From: JASLBX01 sp035762665
Lineage (GTDB): Bacteria > Actinomycetota > Actinomycetes > Jiangellales > Jiangellaceae
Reading direction: 5' to 3'
Length of the DNA stretch: 64,000 bases
NCBI GenBank assembly: GCA_035762665.1
Contig: DASTNZ010000013.1
Coordinates: forward strand, 1-64,000
Shown here: piece after piece, positions 8,576-17,767 of the stretch
How positions within the stretch are numbered: position 1 is the first letter of the stretch
Layout: every line of letters begins with the position of its first letter
Translations under genes and position numbers: made by a program
The notes under the pieces: model-generated
The model's input: only the letters and a program-made list of their open reading frames with translations
What the model was told of the DNA's origin: nothing
Database searches by the model: none

Positions 8576-9349
8576 ATGACCGAGACTGTTACCTCCGCCG
8601 ACGGCACCACGATCGCGTTCGAACGCATCGGACATGGGCCAGCGCTGATCTTGGTGGATGCGGCTAGCTGCTTCCGCGAGTTCGGCCCGATGCGGTCGCT
8701 GTCCCAGGCGCTGAAGGACGAATTCATGGTCTACATCTATGACCGCCGAGGCCGTGGTGAGAGCACCGACACACCGCCCTACAACGTCGACAAGGAAGTC
8801 GATGATCTCCGCAGCCTGATCGAAGCGGCAGGAGGAGCCGCCTTTGTCCACGGCTTCTCCTCCGGCGCCGTCCTTGGGCTTCACGCCGCTGCTCGAGGCC
8901 TGTCGGTTAAGAAGTTGACCCTGCTAGAGCCACCGGTTGAACTCGACCCCGACCCGTCCGAACCCGACCTCGGCGAGGAGGTCAACGACCTTATCGCCCA
9001 TGGCCGCCGAGGCGAGGCCATCGAGCACTTCAACCGAAGCATCGGTGTCCCTGACGAGATGATCGCCGGTCTTCGTTCGGCGCCGTTCTGGCCGGCACTT
9101 GAGGACCTGGCCCACACCCTTGCGTACGACGCGACCATCACGGGCACATTCACGCGGAATCACCTGTCGGCTGTCACCATGCCGGCATTGGTGATCAATA
9201 GCGAGGCGACGGACGACCGCTTGAAGGCCTGGGGCGAGGAGGTCGCATCCGGACTGCCGAATGGGTCGCATCGCGCTCTGCCAGGCGAATGGCACGGCGT
9301 CGCGCCCGAGGCCCTGGCGCCAGTGATGACTGGGTTCTTCAAGTCTTGA
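8576..9349 (+). CDS. Alpha/beta hydrolase
   Basis: A 257-residue cytoplasmic alpha/beta-hydrolase. The nucleophile elbow is GFSSG (Ser near residue 92), preceded by the YDRRGRGES strand-turn typical of the family; a late Glu/Asp in NSEATDD and the His in GEWHG near residue 240 complete a plausible catalytic triad. The usual HG oxyanion motif of strand 3 is replaced by LVDAAS, seen in a subset of actinobacterial hydrolases. Substrate unknown. It is divergent from and very likely repressed by the TetR protein at 7830. Confidence 0.85.
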   Translation: MTETVTSADGTTIAFERIGHGPALILVDAASCFREFGPMRSLSQALKDEFMVYIYDRRGRGESTDTPPYNVDKEVDDLRSLIEAAGGAAFVHGFSSGAVLGLHAAARGLSVKKLTLLEPPVELDPDPSEPDLGEEVNDLIAHGRRGEAIEHFNRSIGVPDEMIAGLRSAPFWPALEDLAHTLAYDATITGTFTRNHLSAVTMPALVINSEATDDRLKAWGEEVASGLPNGSHRALPGEWHGVAPEALAPVMTGFFKS

Positions 9350-9760
9350 GTAAGACCAAGATCGTAGGCGGCTTTGGAATGCCGGGCTGGTCGGGGCTTG
9401 ACGCCGAGGAGTGTGACCTCGGCGGCTTATTCGCGTCGAACGACCCCTCAGCAGGGCATTGGAGGTTGTGCCAGTGGTGTTCTCAGTAGAAGTCGACGCT
9501 TGCTCCGACTTGTTACCGGGCCGCTAGGTGACGCGGTGCGGAACCGTTTGGGTCGAAGGTCCCGAGGACGGCGAACAACAGTCCTCGAACCTGGGGACCT
9601 GTGCTTCTGACCAACCACGCTGCATCAGCGCGAAGGTGGATTCGTAGTCCGCGCGGGAGGAGTCCACTTTCCCAACGCAAGCCCGCCGGTCGGGACGGCT
9701 CGACCTGCGAACGCCGTCGGGCCGGTGGACGCAGTCCTGACGGGCCGATCGGAGAGCCAG
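9350..9760. other. Intergenic stretch without a supported gene
   Basis: About 410 bases between the hydrolase and the dikinase operon. Open frames here are short, lack ribosome sites and have no recognisable protein. The only feature I see is the hairpin at 9402-9424. The last 60 bases should hold the operon promoter, but no convincing -35/-10 pair stands out. Confidence 0.5.
9402..9424 (+). terminator. GC-rich hairpin after the hydrolase gene
   Basis: CGCCGAGG (9402-9409) pairs perfectly with CCTCGGCG (9417-9424) across a 7-nt loop, about 50 bp beyond the hydrolase stop. There is no long T run, as is common in high-GC actinobacteria, so termination is a reasonable guess only. Confidence 0.45.
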
Positions 9761-11872
9761 ATGGCCGCAGTGCTGGAGGTGGCTGATACGAAGGTCTGCC
9801 TGAGCCTCGATGACCCCGCAGCTCGTGATGCGACCATCTGTGGGGCCAAGGCGGCCAGCCTTGCCATCGCACGCGCTACCGGTCTGCCGGTGATGCCGGG
9901 CTTCGTTGTCACGACCAATGCACACAAGTTGTACCTCAGCGCCGGCCGGAAAGTGCCGCCGCACGTGGCTGCCGCGTTGCGCCCAGCGTGGGCCTCGATG
10001 ATCGGAGACGGTGCGACTTCGCTGGTAGTCCGGTCGTCGTCGACGATTGAAGATATTGGGGTCTCCTCGATGGCCGGTCAGTTCTGCAGCGTCCTGAACG
10101 TAAGGAGCTGGGACACCTTTCTTGACGCGCTTGCCCGTGTGCTGGCATCGGCCGACGAGGTCAGTGACGGGACGAATCCAAGCCCGATGGCAGTACTGGT
10201 GCAGCCGTTTCTGGTGCCTGAGCGCGGCGGTGTCCTGTTCGGGGTCGACCCAGTCTCAGGTGACTCCCGGCGCCTCGTGGTGGAGGCGGTGACCGGTGGT
10301 CCAGACGTTCTGGTCAGTGGCCGCGTTACCGCCCAGCACTATGTGGCCTCCTCGCGCGGAAAAGTCCTCACTGTCGATCATCGACCGCGTCGCCCCTGGT
10401 CGGTTCAGCGTCAGAATGGACGCTTGCTGTCCAACAGCGATATGCGTGCGCTGGCCCGGCTGGCGGCGCGGGCTGGACGGGTGTTCGGAAGCCCCCAGGA
10501 CATCGAGTGGGCGATCGAACCCGACGGCTGGTTGTGGCTACTGCAGAGTCGGCCCGTCACAGCAACTGGAACGGCGGCCCAAGCCGCCGGACCCGTACTC
10601 GGATCGGGACCTGTCGCCGAGACTTTTCCGGACCCGCTCAGTCCTCTGGAAACGGACATGTGGGTAGCCCCACTGCGGAACGCCACGGTGGCCGCCCTGA
10701 GTGAGACTCGCGCTGTTGCGCGCGGCCGGCTTGCCGGCTCGCCAGTGATCACCACAGTTCGCGGCAGGGTCGCAGTGGATCTCGAGCTATTCGGCTACGA
10801 GCAACCTCGCCGGGTATGGACGCTGCTGGACCCGCGGCCATCGCTGCGACGGCTGGCCGCCTCGTGGCACGTGGGCATGCTCCGGGCCGTTCTCCCAAGC
10901 CGCGCCGATGCACTCGTGCGCGAGGTAGACAACCTCCTTGCGGAAGTCACGTTGCGAGATTGCACCGAGAACCAGCTGCTTGATCTTCTCGATGACTGTG
11001 CGGCGATGCTTGAGCGACTGCAGCACGACGAGGTGCTGGCCGCAACGCTGCTGCCGAAGTCGACCCGAACCGCAGCGGCTGTCGCCCTCGATGTGCTGGC
11101 ACGGCACGCCGACGAACATGTCAGTGGCGACGCGCTCGTTCGCCGATACCCCGTGCTGCTCGCCCTTGCCCCACCAGCGATCGGGCTGCCGTTCGACGTG
11201 CCGCCTGTAGCTGTCACGGTTCGCGACCGCACTGCGGTCTCTCACCAGATCCTTGAGCCGAGGGAGTCGCTGCGGCTCCGGGCCCGATGGGTCCAGGAAC
11301 TTACCGCCCGGGCTGCGTGGATGCTTGGACTGCTCCTGGAAAGCCGCGGTCTCCTCGAAGACGCGTCCTTGGTTACACTCCTGGACCGGGCGGCCCTGAG
11401 GGCACTTGCTGCTGACGGACAACGACTCGGCGGCCTGCATGACCAGCACGCGGAGGCGGTGGCTGTAGCGTTCTCGCCGCCGCTCCCTTCGCAGTTCCGG
11501 CTCACCCCGAATGGGGACGTCGTCCCAGCAGCACGGCAAGGAGCCAGGCCGGGAACGGGCGTGGGAGCGGGAGGCGGTCGTGGAACGGGGCCAGCGGCCC
11601 ACGGCTCCGTACGCAACCCACCCGCTCCGGGCGACGTGCTCGTTGTCCGCGACCTACAGCCTGGTCTAGCCGCCTGGTTGCCCGGCCTCGCGGGATTCGT
11701 GGCCGAAACCGGCGGGACCCTGTCGCACCTGGCCATTCTTGCCCGAGAGTTCGGAGTTCCGACCGTCGTGGGCGTACACGATGCTTTGGCCCGGTTCCCA
11801 CCCGGTGTGCCGCTCGTGGTTGACGGGTTTACGGGAGAAGTAATCCGACTCGACACGGAGCAGTCGCCATGA
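9761..11872 (+). CDS. PEP-synthase/rifampin-phosphotransferase-like swivelling dikinase
   Basis: A 703-residue protein. Residues about 15-290 form the PPDK/PEP-synthase ATP-grasp domain (GAKAASLAIARATGLPVMPGF, VVRSSSTIED, AGQF, VLVQPFLVPERGGVLFG, then DIEWAIEPDGWLWLLQSRPV). A variable middle follows, and the last 80 residues are a phosphohistidine swivel domain, ETGGTLSHLAILAREFGVPTV, with the catalytic His at 656. There is no PEP/pyruvate barrel, so like rifampin phosphotransferase it should transfer a phosphate from ATP through His to an acceptor. The protein is shorter than that enzyme. Start at 9761 has GGAG at 6 nt; a GTG at 9725 is an alternative. It is ATGA-coupled to the next gene, the first of a three-gene operon. 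Substrate unknown. Confidence 0.85.
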   Translation: MAAVLEVADTKVCLSLDDPAARDATICGAKAASLAIARATGLPVMPGFVVTTNAHKLYLSAGRKVPPHVAAALRPAWASMIGDGATSLVVRSSSTIEDIGVSSMAGQFCSVLNVRSWDTFLDALARVLASADEVSDGTNPSPMAVLVQPFLVPERGGVLFGVDPVSGDSRRLVVEAVTGGPDVLVSGRVTAQHYVASSRGKVLTVDHRPRRPWSVQRQNGRLLSNSDMRALARLAARAGRVFGSPQDIEWAIEPDGWLWLLQSRPVTATGTAAQAAGPVLGSGPVAETFPDPLSPLETDMWVAPLRNATVAALSETRAVARGRLAGSPVITTVRGRVAVDLELFGYEQPRRVWTLLDPRPSLRRLAASWHVGMLRAVLPSRADALVREVDNLLAEVTLRDCTENQLLDLLDDCAAMLERLQHDEVLAATLLPKSTRTAAAVALDVLARHADEHVSGDALVRRYPVLLALAPPAIGLPFDVPPVAVTVRDRTAVSHQILEPRESLRLRARWVQELTARAAWMLGLLLESRGLLEDASLVTLLDRAALRALAADGQRLGGLHDQHAEAVAVAFSPPLPSQFRLTPNGDVVPAARQGARPGTGVGAGGGRGTGPAAHGSVRNPPAPGDVLVVRDLQPGLAAWLPGLAGFVAETGGTLSHLAILAREFGVPTVVGVHDALARFPPGVPLVVDGFTGEVIRLDTEQSP

Positions 11873-12780
11873 TCCGCGAGATCGTCGTGTGGGCAGGGCG
11901 GGTCGTCCTGGTAAGCACCATGCTTCTCGCCGGCGTGTACACGTTCTACTACCTCTATTACTGGCAATGGGTACGCGCTCAAATCGCCGGCACTTTGTTC
12001 GTGGCGACCCTCGTGATCGGGGCGACCTGGCTCATCCTCGGGCGCATGAAGCACCTCGAACGCGACATTGCTCGCCGACTCGACGCAGCGAAAGTCGCAG
12101 TAGTGCCGAACCGATCTGCCGATCTGCCAGAAGCTGCCACGGCGCCGGATGGAACTCCCACATCACAGCCAGACTTCCCATGGCTGGCACCGGAATTCTC
12201 GCCGCCGCGACACCAAGTCCTCGTGCCCATCGGGCTCGCCGGAGCCGCGGCATCCGTCACCGGGCACCCACGGACAGCGGTGTTCATTCCGGTGCTACTC
12301 GGTGCGGGATTGGTCGTGTCGCTGGTGGCAGCGTTGGCTGAACGCACTGCCGCAGCGGCATATGCGAGCGCTACACCGGCTCGCGCGGTGCGTCAGCTTT
12401 TGATCGGTGGGCTGGCTGCAGTCGTTGCGGTGAGTGCCGTGGTCGCGGGTATCTGGTGGGCCGCGCATTATCGGCCGGTCGCTCGCGGTGAGGGCCAGAC
12501 GGAGCTGACCGTCCAGGTGTCAAGCCGGGTGGCGAGTCTGCCGACGGCCGCCGATACGGTCGAGATAGTCGGACGCTACTGCGCCCTCAATGCGATCCTC
12601 GGTGTACAAGTCCTGCAAGTTGAGGCGGATGCACCGGACTCCGCCGTACTGATCGTTTCACCGGTGCTGGACGAAGAGGCGCAGCGTAGATACGGCGGCT
12701 GCCTGCAGGATGCGATCCTCGAGGACCACCGCCTGTCGGTGACGAAGACCGTCCTGGTAGCGGAGGAGGACACACCATGA
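11869..12780 (+). CDS. Polytopic membrane protein of unknown function, operon middle gene
   Basis: A 303-residue protein with hydrophobic segments at about 10-32, 38-58, 117-157 (possibly two helices) and 166-189, a proline-rich linker (about 80-115), and a C-terminal soluble domain of about 110 residues containing two Cys (near 218 and 258) that could form a disulfide outside the membrane. No family is recognised. Its ATG overlaps the dikinase stop (ATGA) and its own stop overlaps the start of the PAP2-PhoD gene, so the three products are probably made in fixed ratio and work together at the membrane. Confidence 0.8.
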   Translation: MIREIVVWAGRVVLVSTMLLAGVYTFYYLYYWQWVRAQIAGTLFVATLVIGATWLILGRMKHLERDIARRLDAAKVAVVPNRSADLPEAATAPDGTPTSQPDFPWLAPEFSPPRHQVLVPIGLAGAAASVTGHPRTAVFIPVLLGAGLVVSLVAALAERTAAAAYASATPARAVRQLLIGGLAAVVAVSAVVAGIWWAAHYRPVARGEGQTELTVQVSSRVASLPTAADTVEIVGRYCALNAILGVQVLQVEADAPDSAVLIVSPVLDEEAQRRYGGCLQDAILEDHRLSVTKTVLVAEEDTP

Positions 12781-15206
12781 CTCGTCCGCTGCCGTCTTCG
12801 GCCACAGTCCCAAGAGCCGGGGACTGGCCGTTGTCGAACCCAACCGCCGCGCAACGAAACCAAGTGCTGCTCATCGGCGCGATGCTCCTAGCGACCACCG
12901 TCACGTCAACGCTGGCGGCATTCTCCAGCCCTCCTGTCGACGAGTTGGTGTACCGCGACATCCAAAGCTGGGGCTGGGTGGACGGCATCTCCTGGTTGCA
13001 CAGTGCAACGAGCCCTGCATTCCTCGCTGCCCTGGCTGCGCTGGTCCTGATGGGGTGGCGCTGCCGCACGTTCCTGATGACGGCGGCCGGCACGCTCGTG
13101 ACCGGAATGGTGCTCGGTTGGCTCCTCATGCTGATTGTCGGCCGGGAGCGCCCTGTGGAGTCGGCGGTATCCGGCACCGACAGCTTCCCGAGCCTCGGCC
13201 TACTGGTGCTCACCATTCTGGCGGGGCTAGTGCCGCTGGCTGTGGAAAGCCTGACCCGGAACGCTGCCATCCGCTACGCCGTGACAGGACTCCTTGGCCT
13301 TGTCGTCCTAGGCAGCGCGCTTGTCGAGATCCACGGAGGCTCGCGATGGCCGCTGGACGCCGTCGCGGCACTTCTGATCGGGATCGGCCTGGTCGCTGGT
13401 GCCCGAATTCTGCTGGAGGAGCCGTCCCGGCATCCGTGGTGCAGTGACTGTCTGTGGCGCCAGCGCGCATTCACCGTGCGCCCGGTCGGACCGGTCCTGG
13501 TTACGGTGGATCGCCGGCGCGCCCGGCAGTTACACAGGATGACACTGCTGTGGGTGGGTGGACTTGTGGCCGCCTATGCCATCCTGGCTTTCACGGGCGG
13601 GTTGCCGCGAAATCCCGAGTCGGGCGTCATGGGAACGGGCTTGGAAATCCCCCTCCAGTGGGCGCTCCTGTTCTTGATCGTCACCGGAGTGTTGCTGGCG
13701 CGCCGTTGGCATGTCGCCGGCGCGATCGTCGTAGCCTCTGCCGCGGCCCTGTTGGGGTACGCGTCTTCGCTTCAGTACCCCGCGCCGATCGCGGCGGTGG
13801 TTACAGTCGTCGCCTGGGTGCCTGCGCTGCTGCTTTGGCTGGAATGGCACCGGCGGACGACGTTGCGCGCGGCGCTCGCCGCAGCCGTGGCCACATCGGT
13901 CGTTCTCGGTGGCGTTGTCGCCGCCGCCGCCACGACGTACAGCGAGTACTGGGGGCCCACACATCCGCAGTCCACGGTGGCCGCCCCGAACATGAACGTG
14001 GTCGAGTGGATGTGGGCGGGCGGAGTCACATCCACCAGCGGGGAAATTCGGCTGCGCACCATCGACGAGGTTGATCAGGTCCGCGTGGTCGTCAGCGAGC
14101 ACGCAGACCTGTCACGCCCGGTGAGAACCGCCGAGGCACAACCGGCCGGTGACCGGGTCGCGGCAGTACGTCTGGATGGCCTGCAGTCCGACACGCTGTA
14201 CTACTACGCCGCAGAGGTGAACGACCTAGTGGTCCGCGACCGGGTGCAAAGCTTCCGCACCTTTCCCGTAGGTGCGGCGTCGTTCACCTTCGCGCTCGGC
14301 TCGTGCCAGTTTGGCGGGTCCAACGGGAAGGTGTTCGACGTGATGCGTGCCTCGAACCCGCTGTTCGTGCTGGCCATGGGGGACTGGACGTACGGCAACA
14401 TCAACCGGAACGACGCGGCACGTTTCCGGGATCAGTACGACCTCAACCTGACCGCCCCCGCTCAAGCCGCACTGTACGCGCAGGCGCCCATCGCTTATGT
14501 ATGGGGAGACCACGACTACGATGGCAACGACGCGGACCGCACCGCACCGAGCCGCCAGGCTGCGATGCAGACCTACCGGCAGATGACACCGCACTACCCG
14601 TTGGCGGGTGATCCTGAGGCCCCCATCTATCAAGCATTCACGGTCGGGCGGGTCAGATTCGTGCTGACCGACACGCGCTCCGCGCGAGACCCAGTGGACG
14701 AGCCGACCGGCGCGTACCGCTCCACCTTGGGAGAGGAGCAGCGAGAGTGGCTGCTCGAGGAAATCGCGGGGGCGGATCGGTACGGGCTGGTGATTTGGGT
14801 CAACCCGGACCCGTGGTTGACTCCAGACAACCCGGCGAGCGACACCTGGGGCGGGTTCGCGGATGAGCGCAGGGTGATCGCCGACGCCATTGCCGAGAAT
14901 GACGTCGACAACCTGCTGATGGTCAGTGGTGACGCGCACATGCTCGCGTTCGACGACGGCACGAACACCGACTACTCGTCGACGCAGGCCGGTGGGTTCC
15001 CGCTGTTCCATGCGGCTGCGGTTGACCGGCCCGGCAGTGTCAAGGGCGGGCCTTACAGCGGGCCGGTGCTCCCCGGCGGCGGCCAGTTCGGCACCGTCGA
15101 GGTCCTCGATGACGGAAGCAGCATCCAGGCAACCCTCACCGGGTGGAACTGGGAGTCAGAGCGTCTGTTCACTAAAGTCGTGCGATTCCCGGGCGCATCC
15201 CAGTGA
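12777..15206 (+). CDS. Fusion of degenerate PAP2 membrane domain with PhoD-like phosphatase
   Basis: An 809-residue protein. Residues about 25-210 resemble a PAP2 phosphatase membrane fold, but the signature residues have changed: motif 1 is GRERP (123-126) without its Lys, motif 2 reads FPSLG instead of PSGH, and motif 3 has SRWPLD (189-194) with Arg where His is expected. More helices follow at about 255-380, then an extracytoplasmic PhoD-type domain: a beta-sandwich (400-495) and a metallophosphatase core with GSC (508-510), GDWTYGN (535-541), WGDHDYDGN (576-584), LTDTRSAR and SGDAHM. The PhoD core keeps its metal ligands and should hydrolyse phosphomono- or diesters outside the cell. Last gene of the ATGA-coupled operon. 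Confidence 0.88.
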   Translation: MTRPLPSSATVPRAGDWPLSNPTAAQRNQVLLIGAMLLATTVTSTLAAFSSPPVDELVYRDIQSWGWVDGISWLHSATSPAFLAALAALVLMGWRCRTFLMTAAGTLVTGMVLGWLLMLIVGRERPVESAVSGTDSFPSLGLLVLTILAGLVPLAVESLTRNAAIRYAVTGLLGLVVLGSALVEIHGGSRWPLDAVAALLIGIGLVAGARILLEEPSRHPWCSDCLWRQRAFTVRPVGPVLVTVDRRRARQLHRMTLLWVGGLVAAYAILAFTGGLPRNPESGVMGTGLEIPLQWALLFLIVTGVLLARRWHVAGAIVVASAAALLGYASSLQYPAPIAAVVTVVAWVPALLLWLEWHRRTTLRAALAAAVATSVVLGGVVAAAATTYSEYWGPTHPQSTVAAPNMNVVEWMWAGGVTSTSGEIRLRTIDEVDQVRVVVSEHADLSRPVRTAEAQPAGDRVAAVRLDGLQSDTLYYYAAEVNDLVVRDRVQSFRTFPVGAASFTFALGSCQFGGSNGKVFDVMRASNPLFVLAMGDWTYGNINRNDAARFRDQYDLNLTAPAQAALYAQAPIAYVWGDHDYDGNDADRTAPSRQAAMQTYRQMTPHYPLAGDPEAPIYQAFTVGRVRFVLTDTRSARDPVDEPTGAYRSTLGEEQREWLLEEIAGADRYGLVIWVNPDPWLTPDNPASDTWGGFADERRVIADAIAENDVDNLLMVSGDAHMLAFDDGTNTDYSSTQAGGFPLFHAAAVDRPGSVKGGPYSGPVLPGGGQFGTVEVLDDGSSIQATLTGWNWESERLFTKVVRFPGASQ

Positions 15207-15251
15207 CAGCTGAGCCGGCCTGAAAGAACCTTCCGCCTCTAGGGCAGTTAA

Positions 15252-15533
15252 TCAGTCATGGCCTACGGCGTGGATTTCGATCTCGGCCTGATCGCCGACC
15301 TGGACGCCCGCAACGCTCATCATGGCCTTGCTTACGCTCAGTGCCAACCTGCCGCCGCCGGCCGGCATCACGTTCGACGTGAACTCGGCGCCTCCGATAA
15401 GACCGTGCACGCGCTGCTGCTTCAGCCCGCCCATCGCGGCCACCTGCTCGGTGGGAATGTCGGCAACGGCCAGGCCGCTGGCCTTGTCCGGGTTCCAGTA
15501 GCGGATCTGCCCGGTGAACCGGATCGGCTCCAT
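15252..15533 (-). CDS. DUF1905 domain-containing protein
   Basis: A 93-residue protein with the DUF1905 pattern: an N-terminal strand MEPIRFTGQIRYW, an AVADIPTEQ segment, a helix leading to V-x-GLIGGAEFTSNVMP, and a closing LALSVSKAMMSVAGVQVGD-x-AEIEI. This is the usual length for a stand-alone member; the domain is a small beta barrel of unknown activity. The start was set at the ATG matching the family opening; a start 13 codons earlier is possible, and neither has a good ribosome site. It converges with the PAP2-PhoD gene. Confidence 0.72.
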   Translation of the reverse strand: MEPIRFTGQIRYWNPDKASGLAVADIPTEQVAAMGGLKQQRVHGLIGGAEFTSNVMPAGGGRLALSVSKAMMSVAGVQVGDQAEIEIHAVGHD

Positions 15534-15848
15534 TGGCGAAGACAAGCACCCGCTCGGCGGCCCGTCAAGCATGCGCTAGACGTCCCGCCGGGACGGCCCG
15601 CGGGGCCTTCTTCTGCTGCCGGGGGTCGAAGGGCCCTACCGTCACGATCTTCTGTGAGTTGTACTGATTTGTAAGCCTTGTTCCGGCTCGATGACAGCAA
15701 CGAAGGGGGCTTCGTACGTTGATTGACGCCGAAGGGCAAGTCACCGATAGCGAATTTGTGTGCCAACGCGCCGCCCTTCACCCCAGGTAATCCAGCTTGC
15801 GCTCCCGGTCATCCCAACTGGACGGGTACGGTGTTTCTCGCTACGATC
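15534..15848. other. Intergenic region upstream of the SARP gene
   Basis: About 315 bases between the divergent DUF1905 and SARP genes. If the SARP protein starts at the TTG at 15723 instead of the ATG at 15849, its last 126 bases are coding. A purine-rich GAAGGGGG near 15697 precedes that TTG. No RNA gene or repeat is seen. Confidence 0.4.
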
Positions 15849-17600
15849 ATGCGGCCGACCCCAGCAGAGGTTCGGATCGACAATCCCAAGATCTTACGCA
15901 TAGCTGAGGCGCCCTTCACGGTGCTGCGTGGTCCGCCCGGCTCCTTTGTGGCCGAATGGCTTGCAGCGGCCGTGGAGGCGTGGGAACGATGGCCGACCTG
16001 CGTCTGGCTGCGGACGGCAACGTCGAAGCCGGGCACGCTCGCGAGGCGTCTCGCAGAGGCTTGCGAGTACCGCTGGACGAGTTGCTGCGATCGCGATTCC
16101 GATCAGCAAGCACCACATGAACGACTTGCGCAGGCGCTCGACGGGTCGCCAGCGGGAGCGGTTGTTGTCCTGGAATTACCCGGAACCATCAGCCGCGGCG
16201 TGCGCCGCCTACTGGCAGATATCCGCCTAACCGCAGCCGATCGCGGGATCAGCGTGGTGGCGGTCACGGAGAGCCGCCTGCCGCGGGCAATGCTGAACTC
16301 ATTTGATCACGTCCTTCCCTCGTCCGAGTTGTGGGAGCCGGCCGCGCTCGGCGAACTCACCTCGCTACCAAGGCGAAGTTGGCGCCGGCTTGTTGACCTC
16401 GCGCGCCAACGTCCGGCTGTCGTGGCTGACATACAGGATGCCGCGGCCATCTGGCCGACCGACGTCATCGCCGACGCACTCGACGTGTCCGGGCGGTTAT
16501 TGCCCACTCTCGACCGGCTGACCGCCCAGTTACTCGACTTGTGCAGCGGGGCACAGCGCGACGCGCTCGAGATGTGCCTCAACGTCGGGTACTGGCATCC
16601 GCAGTTCGGTACTGAGATCGTCCGGGCCGGTGAGTTGCGGCCCTGGGTGGTTCCATTGGAAGGCGACTGGGGGTGGTTGCGCCCGATGTGGGTTCGATCA
16701 CTCAGCCAGGCGTTTGCCCGTGGGGTCGATCTGGGCAGCCATACCGCCACCGGATTTGGATTGGTGTCGCCGGTACGACCGCCCGCAGCTGCCGCACGGC
16801 AAAGCCGCCGCGAGGCTGCTCACGACACTCTGCTGGAGGCTCGACTGCTCGGCTCCTTCGAGTTGCGCATCGACCGGTCTGCCGTGACGTGGTCGGGTCG
16901 GCGCGGCGTGAGTGTGCTGCGCTATCTGCTCGCTCGTCGGCATCACTCCTGCTCACGCGACCAATTGATCGAGGAGTTCTGGCCCAACACGAAACCGCTC
17001 GTAGCACGGAACCGCCTCCAGGTTGCCGTAAGCGGATTGCGCCAAGGCTTACGTGACCACACACCATTGCAGGTGATCGAGTACGTAGATGGCGGGTATC
17101 GGATCAACCCCGAAGTGCAGGTGACTGTGGATGTCGAGCAGTTCGAATCTGCGGTTTCCAGGGGTCGGGCCGCTGAGCGGTCTGGTGATGCAGAAGCGGC
17201 GCTAACTGCGTACCGGGAGGTGATGGAGCTGTACAGAGGAGACTTTGCCGCCGATGCGCCGTTCGAGCAGTGGACGTTACTCCCGAGGGAAAGCCTTCGA
17301 CTCGCCTACCTTGATGCGCTGGACCGGATGAGCCGCATCTTATTTGGGATAGGCCGGCTCGACGAGTGCATCGCTACCGGGAATCGGATGCTCGATCTGG
17401 ACCCATGCCGTGAGGACGCGTACCGGATGTTGATGCGCTGCTACGCCCGGCAGGGCCGCCCGTACCAGGCGCTACGCCAGTTCGAATTGTGCAGCCGAAT
17501 GCTTCGGGAGATCTTGTCGACCGGGCCGACGCCTGAGACGATGCGCATCTACAAGTTGATCAGGGCGGGAAGCCGACCAACGGACGCGCCGCTGCGCTGA
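15849..17600 (+). CDS. SARP/BTAD-type transcriptional regulator with degenerate N-terminal ATPase-like half
   Basis: A 583-residue regulator (625 if the TTG at 15723 is used). The C-terminal 250 residues are an OmpR-type winged helix (ARLLGSFELRIDRSAVTWSGRR...SCSRDQLIEEFWPN) and a BTAD tetratricopeptide domain (YREVMELYRGDFAAD...LDLDPCREDAYRMLMRCYARQG). The N-terminal 300 residues look like the ATPase half of MalT/SARP proteins (FTVLRGPPGSFVAEWLAAAV, then a strand VVVLELPG), but the Walker A Gly-Lys-Thr is missing, so it probably does not bind ATP. It is convergent with the 166-residue protein at 17768. Likely an activator; its target is not evident. Confidence 0.85.
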   Translation: MRPTPAEVRIDNPKILRIAEAPFTVLRGPPGSFVAEWLAAAVEAWERWPTCVWLRTATSKPGTLARRLAEACEYRWTSCCDRDSDQQAPHERLAQALDGSPAGAVVVLELPGTISRGVRRLLADIRLTAADRGISVVAVTESRLPRAMLNSFDHVLPSSELWEPAALGELTSLPRRSWRRLVDLARQRPAVVADIQDAAAIWPTDVIADALDVSGRLLPTLDRLTAQLLDLCSGAQRDALEMCLNVGYWHPQFGTEIVRAGELRPWVVPLEGDWGWLRPMWVRSLSQAFARGVDLGSHTATGFGLVSPVRPPAAAARQSRREAAHDTLLEARLLGSFELRIDRSAVTWSGRRGVSVLRYLLARRHHSCSRDQLIEEFWPNTKPLVARNRLQVAVSGLRQGLRDHTPLQVIEYVDGGYRINPEVQVTVDVEQFESAVSRGRAAERSGDAEAALTAYREVMELYRGDFAADAPFEQWTLLPRESLRLAYLDALDRMSRILFGIGRLDECIATGNRMLDLDPCREDAYRMLMRCYARQGRPYQALRQFELCSRMLREILSTGPTPETMRIYKLIRAGSRPTDAPLR

Positions 17601-17767
17601 GTCGTTGGGTGAAACTCCCCGCCGGTGGGATGCCGTGCCGATGTCCGGCACGTGCGATGGTGCGGCTGCTGTGCTGTTCCCGCGCGCACCAGTCGCACCA
17701 TCATCGAATGTCGGGGCTCCGCGCCTGCTGCGGCCGGTCGCCCGAATTCGTGCGGCCCTCCAACCGG

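Noticed and set aside
10787..11602. Minus-strand open frame opposite the dikinase gene
   Set aside because: No coding character; the plus strand clearly codes the dikinase.
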